This document shows, piece by piece, positions 1 to 6,759 of a DNA stretch of 16,330 nt; the first letter of the stretch is position 1, and the number at the start of each line of letters is the position of its first letter. Below the pieces are notes generated by a model. It had not been told where the DNA came from. It ran no database searches and saw nothing but the letters and a program-made list of their open reading frames with translations. The stretch comes from an uncultured Burkholderiales bacterium. GTDB lineage: Bacteria > Pseudomonadota > Gammaproteobacteria > Burkholderiales > Burkholderiaceae_E. The stretch lies in assembly GCA_903923345.1 (NCBI GenBank), contig CAIXXI010000039.1:1-16330 (forward strand), in the 5' to 3' direction. A program made the translations under genes and the position numbers.

Positions 1-755
1 GCGATCAGCAAGAGCGCATTCGCGTCGAAGATGGGCGCAGAAAACGCAGGCACTCCAAACCACGCAGCACGGGCGAGGCCTGAAAAATCGACTGGCTGAC
101 CCATGCCCAAGCCGTTGGCGAACAGCGCATACAGCACACTGGCAGCGATCAGTCCGACAAGGATCAGCATGCGTTGAACAATTCCTCGCGTCATCACCGC
201 CGCCACACCCACGCAGACACAGGTGGCCGCTTGCATCCAGGCATCGAAATGGCTCGCTGCCATGTTCTTGACTGGAATGCCCGCGAGATTCAGGCCAATC
301 ACAGCCACCACGGCACCCGTGACCACCGGAGGCATGAAGCGCTCGATCCAGCCGGTCCCGACCATCTGCACGAAGACACCAATCAACGCATAGAGCGCCC
401 CGCAGGCGATGATGCCGCCCAGGGCCACTCCAATCTGAGCATTGGTGCCCGTTCCCGCATAACCCGTGGCTGCAATCACCACTCCGATAAACGCAAAGCT
501 CGAGCCCAAGTAACTCGGCACCCGTCCACCTGTGATCAGGAAAAAGATCAGGGTGCCGATGCCGCTCATGAGGACTGCAATGTTCGGATCGAAACCCATC
601 AGGATCGGGGCCAGCACGGTCGCGCCGAACATGGCGATCACATGCTGTACACCCATCACGGTCGTCACCGGCCAGGCAAGACGTTCATCGGGCGCAATCA
701 CACCGCCTTGTTGAAGTACGTCAGCGCCTTTTTCGGTCCAACGGAACATCGTCAT
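1..755 (-). CDS. rutG: RutG-like uracil/pyrimidine permease, NCS2 family (3' end beyond window)
   Basis: This is an inner-membrane nucleobase:cation symporter that imports uracil or a related pyrimidine. The minus-strand frame is open from about position 761 to the window edge, so only the N-terminal ~250 residues are present. The translation contains APDERL, MGVQHVIAMFGATVL, LMSGIGTLIFF, TGGRVPSYLGSSFAF and IERFMPPVVTGAVVAVIGLNL. From memory these follow E. coli RutG more closely than UraA. At least five hydrophobic segments are visible. Three in-frame ATGs lie at 761, 755 and 749. The GGGAG Shine-Dalgarno ends 2 nt before the first and 8 nt before the second, so I chose 755. The gene is divergent from upp, so uptake and phosphoribosylation of uracil sit side by side. 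No other rut gene is visible. The RutG name rests on similarity, and plain 'uracil permease' is the safe call. Confidence 0.9.
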   Translation of the reverse strand, partial: MTMFRWTEKGADVLQQGGVIAPDERLAWPVTTVMGVQHVIAMFGATVLAPILMGFDPNIAVLMSGIGTLIFFLITGGRVPSYLGSSFAFIGVVIAATGYAGTGTNAQIGVALGGIIACGALYALIGVFVQMVGTGWIERFMPPVVTGAVVAVIGLNLAGIPVKNMAASHFDAWMQAATCVCVGVAAVMTRGIVQRMLILVGLIAASVLYALFANGLGMGQPVDFSGLARAAWFGVPAFSAPIFDANALLLI

Positions 756-778
756 TGCCATTGCTCCCGAGTAAGGTG

Positions 779-808
779 TTCAAAAGGCCCCTTGGCATCG
801 GGACCTTG
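779..808 (-). promoter_or_regulatory. Hairpin with short U-run in the uracil permease leader (possible attenuator)
   Basis: On the minus strand AAGGTCCC (807-800) pairs with GGGGCCTT (791-784) around an 8-base loop. The only non-Watson-Crick pair is one G-U. The 3' arm runs into TTTT. On plus-strand RNA the same position is a C-A mismatch, so the hairpin favours permease mRNA. It ends about 28 nt before the permease start at 755. This could be a weak intrinsic terminator or attenuator in the leader. The U-run is short and partly inside the stem, so this is tentative. Confidence 0.3.
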
Positions 809-876
809 GGTGCATGGTAACGGCGTACACGATGCAGAACTGCTGCATGATCGCCGCCATCAAACGTGATTTCTGA

Positions 877-1545
877 ATGACGAGTGCAACCATGATGTCA
901 ATCGACCCGCGCGCGCGGGACAACGTGATCCTCATCGGCCATCCGCTGGTGCAGCACAAGCTGACCCTTCTGCGTGCAAAACAGACCAGTACAAACAGCT
1001 TTCGTCAGTTGCTCAGCGAGGTGGCCAGCCTCATGGTCTATGAACTTTGCCGCGACTTGCCTCTGCGCGACGTGCTGATCGAGACGCCGCTGGAACAGAT
1101 GAGCTCACCGGTGCTTGATGGCAAGAAACTGGTCTTTGTCAGCATTCTTCGAGCAGGCAATGGTTTTCTCGATGGGATGCTCTCGGTGGTGCCAGGCGCT
1201 CGCGTCGGTCATGTGGGCGTGTATCGCGATGCGCAGACCCTTCAGGCCGTTGAGTATTACTTCAAGATGCCCAAAGACATGGCGCATCGAGATGTCATTG
1301 TGTTGGACCCGATGCTGGCCACCGGCAATACCGCCATCGCCGCAATCACGCGGATCAAGCAGTGCCAGCCGCGATCCATCAAGTTCGCCTGCCTGCTGGG
1401 CTGCCCCGAGGGCATTAATGCGCTGTTTGCAGCGCACCCGGACGTGCCGGTAGTGACCGCAGCCATTGACCGCGAACTCAATGATCACGGCTACATCCTG
1501 CCGGGCCTTGGAGACGCAGGCGACCGGATCTTCGGGACGGACTAA
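877..1545 (+). CDS. upp: Uracil phosphoribosyltransferase
   Basis: Cytosolic UPRTase converts uracil and PRPP to UMP and pyrophosphate in pyrimidine salvage. The 222-residue product is slightly longer than E. coli Upp (208). It has HPLVQHKLTLLR near residues 22-33, the PRPP loop VIVLDPMLATGNT at about 140-152, and the uracil-binding end GYILPGLGDAGDRIFGT at 205-221. The PRPP loop has Asn where E. coli has the second Gly of ATGG. I recall this from other proteobacterial UPRTases, so it is probably not a defect. Start 877 has a poor Shine-Dalgarno, and two in-frame ATGs at 892 and 895 are possible alternatives that would remove 5-6 residues. The gene is divergent from the permease and followed after 19 nt by a small gene that may be co-transcribed. 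Confidence 0.96.
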   Translation: MTSATMMSIDPRARDNVILIGHPLVQHKLTLLRAKQTSTNSFRQLLSEVASLMVYELCRDLPLRDVLIETPLEQMSSPVLDGKKLVFVSILRAGNGFLDGMLSVVPGARVGHVGVYRDAQTLQAVEYYFKMPKDMAHRDVIVLDPMLATGNTAIAAITRIKQCQPRSIKFACLLGCPEGINALFAAHPDVPVVTAAIDRELNDHGYILPGLGDAGDRIFGTD

Positions 1546-1564
1546 GTCGGGCACGGAGGCGAAT

Positions 1565-1897
1565 GTGCTGATTGGCCAGCCAAACATTGCGCCACACCGT
1601 GCAGTGATTGGTGGGAAAGTGGCGGTCGCCTTCGAGGTGACCAACACCACGGCCAAGCCGCAGCGGGTGTTAGTTGACTGTGCTGTGCATTACATCAAGG
1701 CCAATGGCGCGAGCCGTGCCAAGGTTTTCAAACTTAAAACGCTGGACCTCGCTCCCCATGAGACCCAACGTGTAGGCAAGCAGATCTCACTTGCCGAGAT
1801 GAGCACGCGCAAGCACTACCCAGGGCTGCACCGGGTCGACGTCATTCTCAATGGTCGCAGTCAACCGCTTGGTTGTTTTGACTTGAGCCCGCGTTAA
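1565..1897 (+). CDS. Stand-alone C-terminal Ig-like domain of AlkC/HEAT-repeat DNA alkylation repair proteins
   Basis: The frame is open from 1466 inside upp. The convincing start is GTG 1565, preceded by GGAGG at 1555-1559 with a 5-nt spacer, which gives 110 residues. An ATG at 1563 is out of frame and stops at once. Key stretches are VAFEVTNTTAKPQRVLVDCA (21-40), VHYIKANG (41-48), KVFKLKTLDL (53-62) and STRKHYPGLHRVDVILNG (80-97). From memory these match the C-terminal beta-sandwich (Ig-like) domain that follows the HEAT-like repeats of AlkC and long 'DNA alkylation repair' proteins. In those proteins the repeats do the glycosylase work and the extra domain contacts DNA. No HEAT-repeat part is present: upstream sequence is intact upp. 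It may be a functional single-domain protein or a relic kept in the upp operon. The family call is firm; the function is not known. Confidence 0.7.
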   Translation: MLIGQPNIAPHRAVIGGKVAVAFEVTNTTAKPQRVLVDCAVHYIKANGASRAKVFKLKTLDLAPHETQRVGKQISLAEMSTRKHYPGLHRVDVILNGRSQPLGCFDLSPR

Positions 1898-1910
1898 CAC
1901 CGCGGGCTCA
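1884..1910. terminator. GC-rich inverted repeat at the end of the Ig-like-domain gene
   Basis: GAGCCCGCG (1885-1893) and CGCGGGCTC (1901-1909) form a perfect 9-bp stem with a 7-nt loop, extended by T1884-A1910. The TAA stop of the preceding gene lies in the loop. There is no U-run on either side, so intrinsic termination would be weak. Its position between convergent genes suggests a transcription barrier or mRNA 3'-end structure. Confidence 0.45.
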
Positions 1911-1919
1911 GTGCGCATC

Positions 1920-1953
1920 GACGCGGGGGAGTCGATGAATCGATCCCCGCGTC
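1920..1953. terminator. Second inverted repeat between convergent genes
   Basis: GACGCGGGG (1920-1928) and CCCCGCGTC (1945-1953) form a perfect 9-bp stem around a 16-nt loop that itself contains TCGAT/ATCGA. It lies 7 nt downstream of the esterase stop codon, reading on the minus strand. There is no U-tract. It is probably part of a bidirectional termination region together with the adjacent hairpin. Confidence 0.4.
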
Positions 1954-1959
1954 CCTTAC

Positions 1960-3102
1960 TCAAAGCCAGCCTGCGACACCCAGCGAACGGGTGATCGACT
2001 GACTCAGCAGCAGGTGGCCATAGGCCGAGGGATGGAATCCATCGGAGAAGGCCCAGCTCTTGTACCAATCGGCTCCGCCCGTGGCACCCGCCGGCCGGTT
2101 GGCGGAAAGGAAGGCGTCGGTGCAGCTGCCCCAGGTCGCGGCTAAGGAACCTTTGTCAGCACAGGCGGGGGTCGTGACGTTGGTCAGGCCGTATTGCGCC
2201 GGTGAGGCGATCTGGTTGTTGAATTCGGTGTAGAAATCAACCAGTGCCACCTTGGTGTTGCCCGCCGCGCGTCTGGCCAATTGCGCATTGAACGCTTCGA
2301 TCCAGCTCTTGAAGAGCGCTTCTGACTGCGCGCGCACCGTAGCACCGGCCTGGGTTTGGATCTGACCCAGGACACCCTGAAACAAGGGCGTGTTGGTGAT
2401 GCTTGGCATGTTGAGCAGAGCGATATGCTGCGCTCCCTTGTCCAGCGCCTTCGTCTGAATGGTGTCGTAGAAATTGTTGGCCAGTCCGGTCATGTAGGTG
2501 CCGCCTGCGCCACTGAGGGCTGTCTGGCATCCCGGTGTGGGGCCACCAGCACATGCCGATTGGACGGCTTGCACCTGAGCCGGCGTGAGGACGGTCGCCA
2601 GCAGCGCGAAGTAAGACGCGCCGAGGTCGGTGGGCTGAGCCAGGTAGGCGGTGACCAGGGCAGCAGCATCGTTGCCGCCACCGTCAATCAGCAGCAGGTC
2701 GGTGGCACCGAAGTTACCGGCCAGATTGGCCGTGGCGAACTGGTTTGCGATGATGCGAGGGTCCTGCGATGTATAGGGACCGCTGGCTCCATTGATCACG
2801 CCACCGCCAATCGCGTAGTTCGTGCAACCCGCAGTGGGGTTGGCTGCGAAAGTCGTACCTGTGAAGGCAAAGTAATTGCATCCCTTGGGCAGGCCGTAGT
2901 CTTTTGAAATCCGCTCAGGGTAGGTGTCGTTGCCCTGGATGGTGAACTTGACACCAAAGGTGCCCACGTCGGCCAGGCTGTCGCCCATGACCTTGACCGA
3001 GGTGAACGCCACCCGGGAATTGTTGTCGCCGCAAGCAGCGATGAGCACTGACAGTGCGGCTGAAGCCACGATGGTCAGCGTTGTACGGCAATACCGGTTC
3101 AT
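1960..3102 (-). CDS. GDSL/SGNH-family esterase or lipase, predicted lipoprotein
   Basis: This is a serine hydrolase of the GDSL family acting outside the cytoplasm on an unidentified ester or lipid. The start at 3102 is set by AAGGAG six bases before the ATG; a longer frame to 3204 lacks support. The product has 380 residues. Residues 1-24 form a lipoprotein signal peptide ending in the lipobox LIAAC, with lipidation expected at Cys24. Block I is VMGDSLADVG with nucleophile Ser42, block II is AIGGGVINGA, block III is LLLIDGGGNDAAAL, and block V is FSDGFHPSAYGH with Asp354 and His357 completing the triad. Lys25-type sorting cannot be judged from sequence alone; residue 26 is Asp, which in E. 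coli would favour inner-membrane retention. The gene lies downstream of apt and has its own candidate promoter. Confidence 0.88.
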   Translation of the reverse strand: MNRYCRTTLTIVASAALSVLIAACGDNNSRVAFTSVKVMGDSLADVGTFGVKFTIQGNDTYPERISKDYGLPKGCNYFAFTGTTFAANPTAGCTNYAIGGGVINGASGPYTSQDPRIIANQFATANLAGNFGATDLLLIDGGGNDAAALVTAYLAQPTDLGASYFALLATVLTPAQVQAVQSACAGGPTPGCQTALSGAGGTYMTGLANNFYDTIQTKALDKGAQHIALLNMPSITNTPLFQGVLGQIQTQAGATVRAQSEALFKSWIEAFNAQLARRAAGNTKVALVDFYTEFNNQIASPAQYGLTNVTTPACADKGSLAATWGSCTDAFLSANRPAGATGGADWYKSWAFSDGFHPSAYGHLLLSQSITRSLGVAGWL

Positions 3103-3166
3103 GTTGTCTCCTTGGGTCATTCGCCGGGTGGTCGGCCAGTGCAGCCGCCCCCGTTTGGGAAGCTCA

Positions 3167-3194
3167 ACAATACCGTCGTCGCAGCTGATTTCAA
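3167..3194 (-). promoter_or_regulatory. Candidate sigma-70 promoter for the GDSL esterase
   Basis: On the minus strand TTGAAA (3194-3189) and TATTGT (3172-3167) are separated by 16 nt. This predicts a start near 3160 and a leader of about 58 nt before the ATG at 3102. The match is 5/6 and 4/6. It would allow the esterase to be expressed separately from apt. Confidence 0.35.
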
Positions 3195-3224
3195 AATGCT
3201 GCAATAAATGCGGAGCGTCTCAAC

Positions 3225-3788
3225 TCAGTGCCCGTCAAATGCGAGCAGCGTGCGCACGTCCATTCCAGCGTCATGCAAACGGCCTGACCCACCCAGGTCA
3301 GGCAGATCGATGAGGGCAGCAACCACAGTCACTTGAGCGTCCAGCCGCTTGATGAGCTTTTGAGCGGCCAGCACGGTTCCACCCGTCGCGATCAGATCGT
3401 CGACCAGCATGACCCGCTGCCCGGGCTTGAGGGCGTCGCTGTGCAACTCGAGCACCGCCTCGCCGTATTCATGCACGCTGGGCTGGGCGATCGATGAGAA
3501 GGGCAACTTGCCCTGCTTGCGCATTGGCACGAAACCCAGGTTCAAGGCATGCGCCAAGGCCGCTCCGAAGATGAAACCGCGGGCTTCGATTCCGACCACC
3601 ACATCAACCGACACATCGGCACACGCCTGCGCCAGATGAGCGATGGCGCTGCCAAACGACTCACCGTCCTGCAACAAGGGCGTGATGTCACGGAACATGA
3701 CGCCCGGCGCAGGCCAGTTGGGAACCGTTCGAATGCGTTCACGCAGTCGGGCGAGGTCGGAGTGATTCGGGGATGGGTGTGAGGACAT
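3225..3788 (-). CDS. apt: Adenine phosphoribosyltransferase
   Basis: Apt converts adenine and PRPP to AMP in cytosolic purine salvage. With the ATG at 3788 the product has 187 residues, close to the usual ~180. The N-terminus then aligns with other family members, about 21 residues before VPNWPAPGVMFRDITPLL (22-39). The PRPP-binding motif VMLVDDLIATGGT spans 126-138, and the specificity hood contains GIEARGFIFGAAL (66-78). The frame stays open up to a TTG at 3836. An ATG at 3833 overlaps the antitoxin stop codon as TGATG, which would add 15 residues and allow translational coupling. No candidate has a good Shine-Dalgarno. The gene follows a toxin-antitoxin pair on the same strand and may share its transcript. 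Confidence 0.95.
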   Translation of the reverse strand: MSSHPSPNHSDLARLRERIRTVPNWPAPGVMFRDITPLLQDGESFGSAIAHLAQACADVSVDVVVGIEARGFIFGAALAHALNLGFVPMRKQGKLPFSSIAQPSVHEYGEAVLELHSDALKPGQRVMLVDDLIATGGTVLAAQKLIKRLDAQVTVVAALIDLPDLGGSGRLHDAGMDVRTLLAFDGH

Positions 3789-3832
3789 GTTTGCGTAAAG
3801 GCGGGTCATCTCGATCAGTTCCGCCAGGCTCA

Positions 3833-4156
3833 TCAAACTTTCGATTTACCCAGATCAGCAAAATTGCTGATCCTGACCGCGCCATCCGGGAAACGAGCCA
3901 CGACCTCCAACTGTCCTCCCATCGCCTCGATGTGGCTACGCAGGGTTGAAAGGTACATGTCGGTGCGTTTCTCCATCTTGGCGATGGCGGGTTGTTGAAC
4001 GTGAAGCACCTCAGCGAGCATCTTTTGCGAAAGTCCACGCGCTTGGCGCAATTCGTTCAGTGGCATTTCTGCTAACAAAGCCAGTGCCTTGGCCTCGGCT
4101 CGTGCTTGCGACTCTGGAGACATTCTCTGCCTAAGCACAGAAAATTGATTAGCCAT
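3833..4156 (-). CDS. higA: HigA-like antitoxin, XRE-family helix-turn-helix protein
   Basis: A 107-residue DNA-binding antitoxin predicted to neutralise the RelE/HigB-like toxin encoded just upstream and to repress their shared promoter. The N-terminal ~30 residues are helical and charged. The HTH covers about 34-65: LNELRQARGLSQKMLAEVLH, then QQPAIAKMEKR. It is followed by MYLSTLRSHIEAMGGQLEVV, typical of HigA/XRE antitoxins of this class. Its start overlaps the toxin 3' end by 8 nt, which indicates coupled translation. The end overlaps an ATG in the apt frame by one base. The gene order, toxin first and antitoxin second, fits HigBA systems. 'HigA' is by class only. Confidence 0.85.
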   Translation of the reverse strand: MANQFSVLRQRMSPESQARAEAKALALLAEMPLNELRQARGLSQKMLAEVLHVQQPAIAKMEKRTDMYLSTLRSHIEAMGGQLEVVARFPDGAVRISNFADLGKSKV

Positions 4157-4514
4157 TGATCAGCCCTTCCTTTCGAAGCTGCTCCAAGTGTTCATCGTAA
4201 AGTGCATCGGCGATGGGGACGTGGACGTCATACCATCGACCATCTCCCGTCTTGTCGCCACCGATCAGTAAGATGGCTGATCGCCTTGGGTCAAACGCGT
4301 ACAAGGTTCGAAACGGCCGACCGTCATGCTGAGTTCGGAGTTCCCGCATATGGTTGTGTCTGGATCCATTAATTCTGCTGCTGTGCGGGAAGCCCAAATT
4401 CGGGCCGCGTGTTTCCAGCAGACGCACTGATGCGTCCAGTGACTCCTGCTCATCTTCGGCAAGGCCAGCCCACCACGCGCCGAAGTCATCCGTGTACTCG
4501 ACGTCCCATTTCAT
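4149..4514 (-). CDS. higB: HigB/RelE-type toxin (Gp49-like family)
   Basis: Predicted mRNA interferase of the RelE/HigB superfamily, 121 residues from the ATG at 4514. The open frame extends to 4607, but a near-consensus promoter lies directly before 4514, so the longer form is unlikely. The family core is visible: MKWDVEYTDDFGAWW at the N-terminus, SSRINGSRHNHMRELR at 45-60, PFRTLYAFDPRRSAILLIGG at 67-86, DKTGDGRWY at 87-95 and the helical end ADALYDEHLEQL. Basic residues Lys88 and Arg93 and the arginines near 57-69 are candidates for RNA binding or catalysis. I cannot assign a catalytic set with certainty. The 3' end overlaps the antitoxin start by 8 nt. No SD is present before the ATG, consistent with a leaderless transcript. 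Confidence 0.85.
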   Translation of the reverse strand: MKWDVEYTDDFGAWWAGLAEDEQESLDASVRLLETRGPNLGFPHSSRINGSRHNHMRELRTQHDGRPFRTLYAFDPRRSAILLIGGDKTGDGRWYDVHVPIADALYDEHLEQLRKEGLING

Positions 4515-4520
4515 GTCGAT

Positions 4521-4549
4521 ATTATAACCTGGATGGAATATTCTTTCAA
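4521..4549 (-). promoter_or_regulatory. Near-consensus sigma-70 promoter of the toxin-antitoxin pair
   Basis: On the minus strand TTGAAA (4549-4544) and TATAAT (4526-4521) are separated by exactly 17 nt. Only 6 nt lie between the -10 hexamer and the toxin ATG at 4514, so transcription should begin at or within a base of the A of the start codon. The transcript would be leaderless. This is one of the strongest promoter matches in the window. Confidence 0.75.
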
Positions 4550-4562
4550 TGGAATGTATTCC
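4533..4562. promoter_or_regulatory. Candidate antitoxin operator: two related palindromic sites
   Basis: The heptamer ATGGAAT occurs at 4533-4539 and again at 4549-4555, 16 bp apart. Each begins an inverted repeat: GAATATTC at 4536-4543 (perfect) and GGAATGTATTCC at 4551-4562 (5-bp arms, 2-bp spacer). The first lies in the spacer of the toxin promoter, and the second begins next to its -35. This layout suits repression by the HTH antitoxin. AT-richness contrasts with the flanking coding DNA. Confidence 0.55.
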
Positions 4563-4617
4563 GGCGATTACATTCGAAAATGGGGTGTCGGGATTCTCAG
4601 ACTCCACTGATCGCGAC

Positions 4618-5511
4618 TCAGCGAGTATCGAACCCCTGGGTCCGAAGGAATTCGCCCCAGTCTTGCCGCTGGGCCTGTGCGTACTGCCTGAGTTTTTCCT
4701 GCGACCAGCTCATCGGTGGTTTGGCGGTCACGGCATCTGCGGGCAATCGGGCTGATCGGACCGCCATATAGCGCTGATCATATGCGTCCACCGCCGCATC
4801 CATCGTGGCATCCGCTGCGGCATCGCCCACAACTGACTGGAGGCCATGGCTGGTCTGCGGGTATCGATCGATCTGCACAGTGGCCTGCAGGCCGAGTCTG
4901 GGATTGACGGACTGCGCTTGCGCAGGAAAGCCCACGCACAGCCCGGCGATTGGAAAGACGTGCGGGGGCATCCGAAGAATGTCAGCAAGCGCTTGCGCTT
5001 GATCACGCAGCACGCTGATCGGGCAACACACCATGCCCACCGCCGCCGCCGCACGCATGAAGTTCATCATCACCAGCGCGCCATCGATCGCCGGATTGAA
5101 CAGCCCATCGAGGTGTTCATTGGTAAAAGGCTGACCGGCACGTTCGAACAGTCGCCGGAACCGCCGGCCATTGCCGCAGAACACGAGCAACGCTGGCGCC
5201 TGGCTCATCCAGGGCATGGACGGCACCAGAGCCTGAACGCGCTCACGTTGCGCGGCATCGCGTACCTCCACGATGTCGGCTTGTTGCAGAAAGCTTTTTG
5301 ACGGTGCACTCAATGCGCAGGCCGCAAGCAGCCGGATCAATTCAGCGCTGACCGGCTGTTGTGACCAACTGCGGTGTGTCGACCAGGTGGCGATCTGCAG
5401 CAGCTCGGGCATGCCCTCAAGTTCGGGCGGTACCGCGAGGTGCTCGCCGAACCGCGCGAACAGTGCTTCGGCCAGCGCGGCGCCCGCGTCGGTCTGGGGT
5501 AATTCATTCAT
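4618..5511 (-). CDS. Nitroreductase-family (NfsA-like) flavin oxidoreductase
   Basis: Predicted cytosolic FMN-dependent NAD(P)H oxidoreductase of 297 residues that reduces nitro compounds, quinones or flavins; the physiological substrate is unknown. The N-terminal FMN region contains THRSWSQQPVSAELIRLL (46-63) and ALSAPSKSFLQQADIVEV (71-88). The middle has an Asn/Asp-rich dimer-interface segment around LFNPAIDGALVMMNFMRAA and GMVCCPISVLRDQ. The segment IAGLCVGFPAQAQSVNPRLG resembles the NfsA 'GxCxGxP...PRL' block. The C-terminal ~80 residues are alanine-rich, then helical. No clear Shine-Dalgarno precedes the ATG at 5511. The gene is divergent from the AAA ATPase (73-bp gap) and upstream of the toxin-antitoxin pair, which has its own promoter. 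Confidence 0.85.
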   Translation of the reverse strand: MNELPQTDAGAALAEALFARFGEHLAVPPELEGMPELLQIATWSTHRSWSQQPVSAELIRLLAACALSAPSKSFLQQADIVEVRDAAQRERVQALVPSMPWMSQAPALLVFCGNGRRFRRLFERAGQPFTNEHLDGLFNPAIDGALVMMNFMRAAAAVGMVCCPISVLRDQAQALADILRMPPHVFPIAGLCVGFPAQAQSVNPRLGLQATVQIDRYPQTSHGLQSVVGDAAADATMDAAVDAYDQRYMAVRSARLPADAVTAKPPMSWSQEKLRQYAQAQRQDWGEFLRTQGFDTR

Positions 5512-5584
5512 GGGATGGGCAGGGTGCCAACAGCACTCGGCTTGAGATGCAGGACAATGAACTTACTACGAACCGCCGATTGCC

Positions 5585-6748
<1,164 letters not shown>

Positions 6749-6759
6749 CTGAATGCCGA

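Noticed and set aside
174..869. 231-codon plus-strand frame opposite the permease
   Set aside because: Extremely His/Arg-rich and without family resemblance. The opposite strand encodes a clear RutG-like permease.
1309..1347. Asn in the PRPP loop of uracil phosphoribosyltransferase as a possible inactivating change
   Set aside because: All other active-site motifs are intact, and I recall the ATGN form from other proteobacterial enzymes, so it is likely a subfamily trait.
1105..1656. 183-codon frame antisense to upp
   Set aside because: It mirrors the codon structure of upp, shows no recognisable domain and has no plausible start signal.
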